Part shown: one piece after another, positions 41,713-50,801 of the stretch
Layout: each line of letters starts with the position of its first letter
How positions within the stretch are numbered: position 1 is the stretch's first letter
Origin: Prevotella sp.
GTDB lineage: Bacteria > Bacteroidota > Bacteroidia > Bacteroidales > Bacteroidaceae
Assembly (NCBI GenBank): GCA_016281055.1
Contig: JAEEHW010000058.1
Span: forward strand, 1-64,000
Direction: 5' to 3'
DNA length: 64,000 bases
Made by a program: the position numbers and the translations under genes
The notes under the pieces: model-generated
The model's database searches: none
What the model was told of the DNA's origin: nothing
Seen by the model: only the letters and a program-made list of their open reading frames with translations

Positions 41713-44700
41713 TTATTTAAAGGTGTATGTCAGAGGCCATCTCAAATCGCTTGTCTGGAAGTAGATTGATCCATATAAGCCATTTGACGTGGTAATTACC
41801 TTGTACTCGCAGTTAACAAAGTCATATGCGTTGACGCGGTAAATGCTGTAGTTGACATTCTCAATTGCAGAAAGACAATCCTCTGCCTTGAAGTGGTTCC
41901 AGTCCTGCGTTCTGCCTCCGGAATCACCCTTCACATTGTTCTTGCCGAGGAATCCGCCGAACACCCACTCTGAGTTACTCTCATGTCCGCGTGCACCCTT
42001 GTAACTCTTGGCGGCAGACGAATAGCCCTTCAGCGTACCCCATGCAGTCAGTTTCTTTCTGGAATCCTTGTTTTTCAGCATTGAGCCCCAGACTATCGGG
42101 AACTGATATGCCGGAACCATTAGCGAAGCGTCATAACATGAGGCGGTGCAGTATGTACCCACACGGTCATAGTACCAATCCTCCATGCCGTTGGCCTCGC
42201 TGGTGAACGACTTGTTTTTGGCATCGATATTATCCATCTGTTTGGTATAATTCCATATCTGGACACATAATCTCTCCGCAGCGTAATATGGCGCAATCAT
42301 GTCATACAGGTAGCCACGTATATTCTCTTGTTTATCAACACCAGCTCTGAAACCGTTGGCGCGTGGCAAACCTCCCATTACATAATTATACTTGCTATCC
42401 TCCATCACCGGCAGCGGATAACTACAGAACTTGCCCCACTGCGAGTAGTCGTAGATGGAAAGGTGCTTAATCTTTTCATAGTCGTTCATACAGTTGTATG
42501 ACTCCTTCGCACCGAGCTTGCCCTCATACACGCCGCCCTTGTCGTTGTATATGAGCGACTGAGCCGTGGTGACATCAAGGGTGATACGGTCAGCATCAAA
42601 TTCCCAACCGCCAAAGAAGCCATAGTTGGCAAGATAGGCGATATAAAGGTATGGGTCGTAGAGACGCTGAAGTCGTCCAGCAAGATAATATTCACGTGAC
42701 ATCTCATAGTCATTAATCCTACGTGGTGTCTTGGAGAAAGTGACGTTGTTGATGCGTGCTCCAACGAAAGGCTTCTCATATTTTTCTGTCACGAAACGCC
42801 AGTCGGTGGGATTCTTGTCAGTGTACACCTTCAGGTTCATAAGCTCTGTGGTATTGTATTCCACCTTGCCGTTGACAGTCTTCGATGTGACATACTCAAG
42901 TTTCATGTTATAATACGTAAAATTATTATAACTTGAAAGGCCACCGTCAGGTGTCATATTGCATGTGTTGCCCGTGGTAATCCATTTATTTTTGCTCTCG
43001 GATATCATTTTTTTACCACTGTAGAGTCTCCAGTAGAGCGTGCCTTTCTTGAACGACGTGCTGCTCAAATCCTGAAGCAGGGCTATCGTGGGATATTGCA
43101 TGTCGTGGCCATGCACCCTAACTCCCTCCTCAGACTTCAGCTGGTTATAGTATGACGGGTAGGCAATAGCCACATAGTCCTGCAGGTCAGGACAGTCACC
43201 GGGTGACTTGTAACCTATGGTGCGGAAGTAGTAGGTCTTGGACTGGTTCCAAGGCTTGTTCTCATATTTCTTCTTCTGCTCGTTGTAGTTCACAGGGTCT
43301 ACCTCCTTGCCGTTCTGTATCTCCTTGGCGTAGCCCGAAACAACCATCTTATACCAGCGGTTAGAGTTGAGCTGTGTCATATCGATTACACTTGTAGTAC
43401 CATCAGTACCTTGTATGCGCCACGTACGTGTTGTAGCATTGGTGCCTCTGTATGCACTTACAGAATCTGGATACTCATAAACGGTTACGCATGATGAAGC
43501 ACCCGAACGGAAGTAGAACGTGCGTGATGCCTGTGCATCGAGGTCGCTGGCATCGCCAGCATAGTTCTTGCGCAGACGTGCTTTCTCTGTCTCGTCAACC
43601 ACACGGAACGGCTGCTCGAGTGGTGCCTGGGTGTAGAGCTGCGGTTTCTGCATCAGTCTCGGGTTGAGGGCATTGCTGTACTGCCAACCCTTCTCCTTCT
43701 CTGCGTAGCCTATTGAGAGGTCGCCGAATAGTTCGAAGTTGTCGAGAGCGTTGCCATAGAACAAATCGCAACCCTTGCCACATGAGAACGAGAACCTGCG
43801 GTTCACATTGACAAGTCCACCCAAGAGTTTCAACTTGACACGTGCCTGACCATCGAAATGACTTGGTTTCGGGCCTTGGAAACTAAACAGTCCGCCTATA
43901 CCGGCGTCACAAACGTCGAAGTTATGTTTCCAGAAACCAAGGTTTATCTTTATACCGAACTTGGCATACAGGTATGCATAGAGCTGTCCGTAGCCGTACC
44001 ATCCCTTGTAGCCTGGTTGTCCACTGATGTTTGTGCAGTATGCATTTGAGGGCAGCTTTATTATTGAAATGTCGAAGCCCGCCGTTGCGCCTGTGTAGAG
44101 ATAGAACACACCGAGGTCAACGTTGACATAACCCCATACCTGTGAGCCAAACATCACACCGCCGCCACTCTTGGTAATTTGGTCGTTATATTCCTTGAGC
44201 GAGCCTTCACGGGCACGGTTGGCCTTCTGTATGTCGGCGCTCTCGATGCCCTTACTATCACCGCCGCCATTGAGGAAATTGCGTATTTTGTCCGGTATGT
44301 CAGGCAGCTTACCGTTGTTCGGCAGTTCGTTGCCGACGCACACATATCCGTTGGCGCCAAAGTCAACGCTCACAACCTTTGACTTAAACTTCAGGAACGT
44401 GAACGAACAACGTTTGCTGAATGACGGTTCACCAAGATACAGATGCCAGTGTGGTTTATTGTAGTTGGTACCCTTCTCGCGCCACGTTATTTTTACGTTC
44501 AGCGACACCTTGGCTCCGATGGCCGCAGAGCACGACTCTCCGTTCTTCGACGACTTGCGTGCGTCTGGTGTACCGTCCTGATCCTTCAACGAACTCATAT
44601 CGCCCGTGGCTTCCTTCTTCGACAGAGAGTAACTGCTGTTAAGCGTCTTCTTCAGAGAAGATAGAGTCTTTTCACTTCCCGACACTGCAGTAGCTATCTT

Positions 44701-47700
44701 CTCTGCGTCGGCCGAGGCATCGACAGTGACATCCAACTGCAAGTAACGCGAAGAGCTGTTGTTCTCATAAACCATGTTGCAACTTGCGCTCACCAGTTCG
44801 CTCACCGCCTTCACCTTGCCATTAAATATAAAGGTGGAGAGTCTGTTCCGCTTCTTGTCATAGACGGCAGTCATGTCGAGGTCGGCATTAAGCATCTCCT
44901 TGCCTGCGGTGGTAGACAAACCGAGGCCGGCTACAACGCCAAAGACATCTTTCTGCGGTGTGCACTCGGTATCACTCTTCTTCTTACAGTTGTAGTAGAA
45001 ACCTGCGGTGATGCTGTTGATGACAACAGGGTCGCAGCGCAGGAGACTTGTAGCCGCCTTGCAGTAGAAGAAGCCATACTTGTAAGAACTGTAGGAACCT
45101 GACTTGTACTTGTAGTAGCCGCCGCTTGCATTAACGGCGAAGAGGTCGCCGGGCATCGTGAACTTCAGCGTACCACCATAGCCCTCCTTGTCGCTCTCGT
45201 TCTTTATGTCGAGCGAACCGCTGAGCTGCATGCCAGCGAATTTGGTATCGACGGAGAGTTTGTTGAAGGTGGTCTTGTCGTAGCTCAGCTTTATGTCAGA
45301 GAGTTTCGACAAGTCGCTGGGCAGCGTCACTTTGGAGTTGATGGTGATGCCAGCACCTGCGCTCAGCTCAATACCGTCAATGAACTTGATTGAGCCATCA
45401 AGTGTGGTTGAGAGTTTCTTGCTGCTGGCCGAATAGTCAAACTTGTATTTGTCGAGCGAGAAAGTGAATGGACCTACTTTCTTTTCCGGTGATGCCAGCG
45501 ACCACTTACCCGTATGGAAATATATCTTGCCGCTTGAGAATACTATTTCCTTTCCGGCATATATCTGCTTGCCTGAGAGTTTGGCATTCTTTGCCGTACT
45601 CTGCATGGTACTCTCATAGGTAGATTTCCAGGTATTCGACTTGTTCGACAGTCGCATGCCGCAGAAGTTCACCCCTGGTATGGAGAATTTCATCGGCAGG
45701 CTGCTGGCCTTCTTGTTCAGATAGTCCGTACCGCCTATGGTTATCTTTCCACCCATCATGAGTTCCACACTGGTCTGCTGCGTGCCGCTTGCATCAGGCA
45801 CCGACTCCAGCAGGAAGTATGTCTGCTCCTTCGTAAACGTAGCCTGCGCAAGTATGAAGTCAAACGACATGTCTGAGATCTGCTGTGTCTTGAACACATA
45901 GGCATAGCGCCCGGCGCTGTTGGCATTCGATGTCAGTTTCTTCATCCTACAGTCAAAGCCTATCTTGCCTGAGAGCAGAGGCACAGACATGGTGCCAGAG
46001 AAGCCACAGTCTTTGAAGTCGCTCTGCAGGAAGTTGGCGCACACCTTGTCAAGCGTAAATGACCATCCGCCCAGCTTTCCTGTCTTTGCCGACAGTATGT
46101 TGGCGGCACCCACGGTGAGTGTGGCGCCCGACTTGTCGAAGAACATATTCTGCGCCTTGATGCTCAGGCGCTTGTCGCCCGTTGTGCCTATCTCCAGCGA
46201 CTTAGGGAACTTAATAGCTATTTCCTTTACAAACAGTCCCTGCCAGTCCTTGTTGCCCGTCACGCTGACGTTCGCACCGTCTTTGTTCACCACAACGCCG
46301 GTGATGCCTGCCTTCTTCTTGTCGTAGCCAGAAGGGAATGCCGCCATCTTCGAAGAGTTGCGGTAATAGCTGTGGTCATATACGATGTTTGATGCAGTAA
46401 ACGTCCAGCCTGGCAGCGCCTCTATCTGGAAAGGATCCACTGACACATTGTCTACCATCCAGTCATCCCAGTCGGCAATGCTTGCCCTCACGTTGAATAT
46501 AGGTCTTTCCTTTGTCGAGCTCGGACTGCCGTTTACGTCCTTCACCAGTCCAGCCACCTTCATGTCAACGTCAATGCCGAGTATCTCAAACTTGTCGCCG
46601 CTCCATGCCAGATAGCAGCCGTCGTCTGGCTCCACCACGTTCTTTGGTGCCTTAAACGTCATCTCATAGCTCGACTTCGGGTCTTTTATCGTAAAGTCGG
46701 AGAGCAGTGCCACCGTGCCGCCCTCAGGCAATACACGGTTTGGCGATATGCACAGACGCGGAGCACCAAGCACCAATATGTCATTCTTGGTATATGATGT
46801 ATTTGGCAGAGTAAACTCGCCCAGCACGTCCATAGTGGCATGTGTGGCGGCGAATTTCATCGACACTATCTGTATGTCCACCGGAGAAGTGTTTATCGAC
46901 TTCGGCAGCGACAAAGGCATATACAGGTCTTTCACCTCGCCAGAGAGGAAGCCGTTGCATACGGCCTGTCCCTTCTTCACATAACCATAATACTTGCTCA
47001 GGTTGATGCGCTTTGCCAGGTCCTTCACCTTGCCGGTAGCAGACGACTGCAGTTCGCTGGCGTATGGTATTCCCGTCTCGCTTATAAGGTTGTCTATGCC
47101 CCAGTCAGAGAAAAGCTTGTCCACCACCTGTATGTCACTCAGCGATGCCTTCGAGGGCTGAGCATAGGTCTTGGCAGTACCGGCATAAACCTGATTGTCG
47201 GTATTGATAGCAAGGTCATCAAACTGCACGCAGACGTGCACCTTGTAGCCCAACGGTTGCCACAGCACATGGCCCTTACCCTGCCAAGTATCTTTTTTCT
47301 TGCCTTGGCTTATCTCGTCTATGGTCAACTTATATTCGCCAATGTCCACCGTCTTTCCCTTAAGGTCATTTGCCTTGAGCTTGGTGGGAGTAGTATTGCT
47401 GATGTCCTTCAGGTTTGAGCACTGGAAGAACTTTTTCGTAAGCAGTTCCACCAAGGCGAAGTCTTTAATGTGTGTGCTGTCGCCAGTGAAGGCCACCGAT
47501 GAGCCATGCGTCACCACGGGGTTGACACGCAACACCATGTAAACGCCATTTTCCACCACATCCTTTATTCTGTTCCAGGGTATGCTGTCCTGAGTATTTG
47601 TGACACGGTGTTTGTATATCGGTTTCGTTGCCAGCGCCCCTTCAAGGTCGGCTACATTCTCGCCGCGGAACACCTCCACATCATAAGCAATCTTGATACT

Positions 47701-48939
47701 GCCTGGGTCTTTGCCCTCACCGCCACGGAACATCGGCTCTATCCATTCCACCTTGATGCTGTTGCCCATGAAGGCCTTGCGGCATCCGTTCTCTTCCGGG
47801 AACTGAGGGCGCGTAATCTGCGGAAGTGAGAAACTGTAAAGCGAATCTGGGTTGATGAGACCGTCGAGGTCTGTGTCGCCCCATTTGAAACCTATGTCTG
47901 CCGTGTCTGGCTTCTCTGCCGCAACGGTATCTTTCTTCTCATCTTTCTTCTCTTCTGCAGGCATGTCATTCGTCTTGATGCGGAAGAGTCGGTAAGTTGA
48001 CTTACCCTCGTTCTCTATCATAACGTAGTTGAGCACGCCCACGGCATTACTGCTTGCAGTTACCTGCGCAGCGTATGTTCGGTCGGTGCGCAGTTGTGCA
48101 GATACCACATTGGTTGGTATGATGCACTGTGCTGCCATGAGGTTGTCGGAGCGGTACACCACAGGATTGCGCTCCATGGCTTCCATAGGATTCTGTCCTG
48201 GCATCAGTTCCACCACCTTGAAAGAGTACCTGAAACTCATTGCGGCGGGGTTGCAGGCTATCATTGGCTGTGTCCAGGTGAACATAGGAGCGAGTGCCTC
48301 AACCTCGGCCACGCTGTTGTCCTGCAGTTCAAGACTTGTTGACACCGGTGACAGGAACTGCGGCGCCTGTGCCTTGTAGCATACGGTGAAATGCGCCATG
48401 CCTGTAGCGGGATTGCTTACCGCCACTGGTGCTGCCAACTGTGGCTGCGACCATCGGTATGCAGTCAACTGAGCCTCATACTGTCCTTCTGGCAGAAGTC
48501 CGAATGAACCATTATAATAACTGTCGAGAAGTCCCTCTGTAGCTATTATCTCACTTGACGGCACATGGTTGAACATTGTCTTCACCTCCTGCATCGTCAA
48601 CTGCCGCGTACCTCCCGCTGGTATGGAGAATGGTTTCTGTGGCTGTCTGCGAGGCGGTGTACTGACTGTCAAGCCGCTTGCCGGCATAATCTGCCGTATC
48701 TGCATGGCCAGATACACATCCTGCTGTCGCTGACTGGTATTAATCAGCGTGACGTTGAAATACTTGCCAGGGTCGTTCAGATACAGCATCAACTGCGGCG
48801 GCAGCACCTCCTGCACTGGGGTTACACTGACTATGACCTCCTGCGCAGCTATACGAACCGCCATCATTTGGCATACCATGATTGCCAACACGCATATACG
48901 TGTCCATCGGCTCATCACTATGTCCTTATATCTCTTCAT
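41713..48939 (-). CDS. Giant 2408-residue secreted protein, TANFOR-like N-terminus
   Basis: The protein has a signal peptide (MVCQMMAVRIAAQ). Residues about 33-190 (VIVSVTPVQEVLPPQLMLYL, LTVSTPPRRQPQKPFSIPAGG, LLPEGQYEAQLTAYRW) followed by an FN3-like PQFLSPVSTSLEL...MFTWTQPMI segment resemble the N-termini of TANFOR-type giants in Bacteroidota; this is recognition from memory. Roughly residues 700-1500 are rich in short beta strands with Lys, Ser and Gly and little charge clustering, suggesting a long beta-solenoid or barrel-like region. The C-terminal ~600 residues are Tyr and Trp rich. No catalytic motif was found. It lies centrally in the operon, 46 bp after the OM barrel gene. Confidence 0.82.
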   Translation of the reverse strand: MKRYKDIVMSRWTRICVLAIMVCQMMAVRIAAQEVIVSVTPVQEVLPPQLMLYLNDPGKYFNVTLINTSQRQQDVYLAMQIRQIMPASGLTVSTPPRRQPQKPFSIPAGGTRQLTMQEVKTMFNHVPSSEIIATEGLLDSYYNGSFGLLPEGQYEAQLTAYRWSQPQLAAPVAVSNPATGMAHFTVCYKAQAPQFLSPVSTSLELQDNSVAEVEALAPMFTWTQPMIACNPAAMSFRYSFKVVELMPGQNPMEAMERNPVVYRSDNLMAAQCIIPTNVVSAQLRTDRTYAAQVTASSNAVGVLNYVMIENEGKSTYRLFRIKTNDMPAEEKKDEKKDTVAAEKPDTADIGFKWGDTDLDGLINPDSLYSFSLPQITRPQFPEENGCRKAFMGNSIKVEWIEPMFRGGEGKDPGSIKIAYDVEVFRGENVADLEGALATKPIYKHRVTNTQDSIPWNRIKDVVENGVYMVLRVNPVVTHGSSVAFTGDSTHIKDFALVELLTKKFFQCSNLKDISNTTPTKLKANDLKGKTVDIGEYKLTIDEISQGKKKDTWQGKGHVLWQPLGYKVHVCVQFDDLAINTDNQVYAGTAKTYAQPSKASLSDIQVVDKLFSDWGIDNLISETGIPYASELQSSATGKVKDLAKRINLSKYYGYVKKGQAVCNGFLSGEVKDLYMPLSLPKSINTSPVDIQIVSMKFAATHATMDVLGEFTLPNTSYTKNDILVLGAPRLCISPNRVLPEGGTVALLSDFTIKDPKSSYEMTFKAPKNVVEPDDGCYLAWSGDKFEILGIDVDMKVAGLVKDVNGSPSSTKERPIFNVRASIADWDDWMVDNVSVDPFQIEALPGWTFTASNIVYDHSYYRNSSKMAAFPSGYDKKKAGITGVVVNKDGANVSVTGNKDWQGLFVKEIAIKFPKSLEIGTTGDKRLSIKAQNMFFDKSGATLTVGAANILSAKTGKLGGWSFTLDKVCANFLQSDFKDCGFSGTMSVPLLSGKIGFDCRMKKLTSNANSAGRYAYVFKTQQISDMSFDFILAQATFTKEQTYFLLESVPDASGTQQTSVELMMGGKITIGGTDYLNKKASSLPMKFSIPGVNFCGMRLSNKSNTWKSTYESTMQSTAKNAKLSGKQIYAGKEIVFSSGKIYFHTGKWSLASPEKKVGPFTFSLDKYKFDYSASSKKLSTTLDGSIKFIDGIELSAGAGITINSKVTLPSDLSKLSDIKLSYDKTTFNKLSVDTKFAGMQLSGSLDIKNESDKEGYGGTLKFTMPGDLFAVNASGGYYKYKSGSYSSYKYGFFYCKAATSLLRCDPVVINSITAGFYYNCKKKSDTECTPQKDVFGVVAGLGLSTTAGKEMLNADLDMTAVYDKKRNRLSTFIFNGKVKAVSELVSASCNMVYENNSSSRYLQLDVTVDASADAEKIATAVSGSEKTLSSLKKTLNSSYSLSKKEATGDMSSLKDQDGTPDARKSSKNGESCSAAIGAKVSLNVKITWREKGTNYNKPHWHLYLGEPSFSKRCSFTFLKFKSKVVSVDFGANGYVCVGNELPNNGKLPDIPDKIRNFLNGGGDSKGIESADIQKANRAREGSLKEYNDQITKSGGGVMFGSQVWGYVNVDLGVFYLYTGATAGFDISIIKLPSNAYCTNISGQPGYKGWYGYGQLYAYLYAKFGIKINLGFWKHNFDVCDAGIGGLFSFQGPKPSHFDGQARVKLKLLGGLVNVNRRFSFSCGKGCDLFYGNALDNFELFGDLSIGYAEKEKGWQYSNALNPRLMQKPQLYTQAPLEQPFRVVDETEKARLRKNYAGDASDLDAQASRTFYFRSGASSCVTVYEYPDSVSAYRGTNATTRTWRIQGTDGTTSVIDMTQLNSNRWYKMVVSGYAKEIQNGKEVDPVNYNEQKKKYENKPWNQSKTYYFRTIGYKSPGDCPDLQDYVAIAYPSYYNQLKSEEGVRVHGHDMQYPTIALLQDLSSTSFKKGTLYWRLYSGKKMISESKNKWITTGNTCNMTPDGGLSSYNNFTYYNMKLEYVTSKTVNGKVEYNTTELMNLKVYTDKNPTDWRFVTEKYEKPFVGARINNVTFSKTPRRINDYEMSREYYLAGRLQRLYDPYLYIAYLANYGFFGGWEFDADRITLDVTTAQSLIYNDKGGVYEGKLGAKESYNCMNDYEKIKHLSIYDYSQWGKFCSYPLPVMEDSKYNYVMGGLPRANGFRAGVDKQENIRGYLYDMIAPYYAAERLCVQIWNYTKQMDNIDAKNKSFTSEANGMEDWYYDRVGTYCTASCYDASLMVPAYQFPIVWGSMLKNKDSRKKLTAWGTLKGYSSAAKSYKGARGHESNSEWVFGGFLGKNNVKGDSGGRTQDWNHFKAEDCLSAIENVNYSIYRVNAYDFVNCEYKVITTSNGLYGSIYFQTSDLRWPLTYTFK

Positions 48940-48984
48940 CGCTTATTCTGTATTCCAAATATATCTTATTGCAAATAATCTTTA

Positions 48985-50706
48985 TTACTTCTTCTCCCCG
49001 TCCTTGCCTCCGCGCTTTATCTGGAGCAACGAGAATGTATAGGCGTAGTTCAGCGAACAGGTGATGTCTGTGCAGTCAAGACCTGAACGTGTGTTGGTGA
49101 TATTCACGTCGCCATACTTGTTGAAACTGGCTCCGGCAGAGAAACTGTGTACCTTTTTCAGGGTATAGCCCACCTGCAGGTCACCGTTCAGCGAAAGGCT
49201 CTTCGACTGCCGCTCCACTTCGTTGTAACACAGCGACACTGAAGCACTCAACTGGAGATTCTTTTCTTCAAGGAAAGAACGGCTTGCCGATAGTGTACCC
49301 ACCTCGCTGCGGTATTTATTGCGATAGCCCTCTGTCTGCTGGTGTGACAATGCGAGGCTGAAGTCTGTGGCCCAAGGTTTTACCCCAAGGCTGTAACACA
49401 GTCCCACCGCACATGTGGTGATATTGCTGTGGTTTCTGCTCTCGGTAAACTGATTACGGTCACGGTTCCATGTCATGTTTGCAGTCAGCGACAAACTGTG
49501 TGAGAGCACCTCTGATGATGTCATGTAGGTGGGTGTCACGGTGAAGCTGGTCAGCTGTCGGTTGACACGCGTGGTGTCACTGACCCTGGCCGTACCGTCG
49601 CTCTGTTTCTGCGTATATCCGTTGAATCCTGCCGTCAGGTTGAAATGGTCGCTTATGCGAGTGGCAGCCATAGCTGAATATACATATCCCGATGTGGTGT
49701 ACAGCTGACGGTTGGTCAGGTTGTCCTGCTGTCCTGAGAATGTGGCAGAGAGCGATACCCTGCGGAACAGCATAGTGCTGGCGGTGACACCCAGCGAGTG
49801 GTAGTTGTTTGACATGTAATAGGTGCCGAGCGATGTGTAGTCTGGCTGCACCATGCGATATACTATGCTGGCATTGACACCGCCCAGTGCGAGGTTAAGC
49901 GTGGCGTCACCTGCAAAGCGCATGAGCGATGAATAGCGCACGTCGAAGACCTTGTCCCAGCGGTCTGCCTTGGCATCCTGTATCTTATCTGCTCGTGTAT
50001 CAGTGCTGAATATGCTGGCTGCGACGTTGGCTGTGAGCGATGCCCATTTGACGGGGGTGACACAACCACGCAGTCCTACCACCACGTTCTCTTGTGGCGA
50101 TATCACCTCGCGCCACGGTTCGCTGACACTGTTCAGGCGGTCGTAGGCGCGGAGCAGGTAGAGGTCGAGATAATTTTTGCTGTTACCATATCCAATCTTG
50201 AAGCCCCAGCCCATACGGCGGTACTGCGGACGGCGTGCTGCAGGGTCTGTAGGGTCATCATTGATGGCTGAGCGCAACTTGCCATAGAAGGCTCCCACGC
50301 GCAGCCTGCTGCTGTTGTATTCCAGACCCACACCGTTCCATGACATATTGAGCACATAGGGCGAGAAATCCATTGTGGACTGCCCTATGTGTCCTGTCCA
50401 GTTCTTGTACGACGGCGTAAGGTTGAATGATAGCTGTGGATACGTAAACGACGTATTGTCGTTTGAGTAATAGAAGGAGAATGGCATGCTGATGCCGTAA
50501 ACCGATATGTTCAGATTAGCATAGACAGCATTGCTGAGTGGTGATCTGTAGCCGTTGCCTTCGGAGGAATAATAATAGGTATTGTTTGTACCCACTGCTC
50601 CGGTGATGATGAGCGGATCGCTCTTGGCTATCTGTGCTATGTCCTGTGCATGCAGTTGTGTGGTCAGCAGCATGGCGCCCACAACTGCGGCTATAGGTTT
50701 CCGCAT
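48985..50706 (-). CDS. Outer-membrane beta-barrel protein of the secretory operon
   Basis: The 573-residue protein has a signal peptide (LLTTQLHAQ). From about residue 30 the sequence is a succession of amphipathic strands with alternating hydrophobic residues and Tyr/Asn turns (ISVYGISMPFSFYYSNDNTS, LRVGAFYGKL, NYLDLYLLRAYD, HSLGVTASTMLFRRVSLSATF), typical of a large outer-membrane barrel. No plug or POTRA domain is seen. The C-terminal strand YAYTFSLLQIKRGG is followed by a charged tail. It is the only clear OM barrel in the operon and might anchor or export the giant protein (inference). Confidence 0.8.
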   Translation of the reverse strand: MRKPIAAVVGAMLLTTQLHAQDIAQIAKSDPLIITGAVGTNNTYYYSSEGNGYRSPLSNAVYANLNISVYGISMPFSFYYSNDNTSFTYPQLSFNLTPSYKNWTGHIGQSTMDFSPYVLNMSWNGVGLEYNSSRLRVGAFYGKLRSAINDDPTDPAARRPQYRRMGWGFKIGYGNSKNYLDLYLLRAYDRLNSVSEPWREVISPQENVVVGLRGCVTPVKWASLTANVAASIFSTDTRADKIQDAKADRWDKVFDVRYSSLMRFAGDATLNLALGGVNASIVYRMVQPDYTSLGTYYMSNNYHSLGVTASTMLFRRVSLSATFSGQQDNLTNRQLYTTSGYVYSAMAATRISDHFNLTAGFNGYTQKQSDGTARVSDTTRVNRQLTSFTVTPTYMTSSEVLSHSLSLTANMTWNRDRNQFTESRNHSNITTCAVGLCYSLGVKPWATDFSLALSHQQTEGYRNKYRSEVGTLSASRSFLEEKNLQLSASVSLCYNEVERQSKSLSLNGDLQVGYTLKKVHSFSAGASFNKYGDVNITNTRSGLDCTDITCSLNYAYTFSLLQIKRGGKDGEKK

Positions 50707-50745
50707 AGTTTATTAGTGAATAGTAAATAGTGAAAAGTGAAAAGA

Positions 50746-50782
50746 GCCCCACCCCGCCCCTCCCCAGCAGGGAGAGGGGAAG
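50746..50782. repeat. Single GC-rich repeat arm upstream of the OM barrel gene
   Basis: GCCCCACCCCGCCCCTCCCC followed by AGCAGGGAGAGGGGAAG is one arm of the family seen at 15428 and inside ispG. It lies in the 95-bp gap between the first two genes of the secretory operon, flanked by AGTGAATAGTAAATAGTG and AGTGAGAAGTGAATGGTG. Confidence 0.7.
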
Positions 50783-50801
50783 TGAGAAGTGAATGGTGGA
50801 A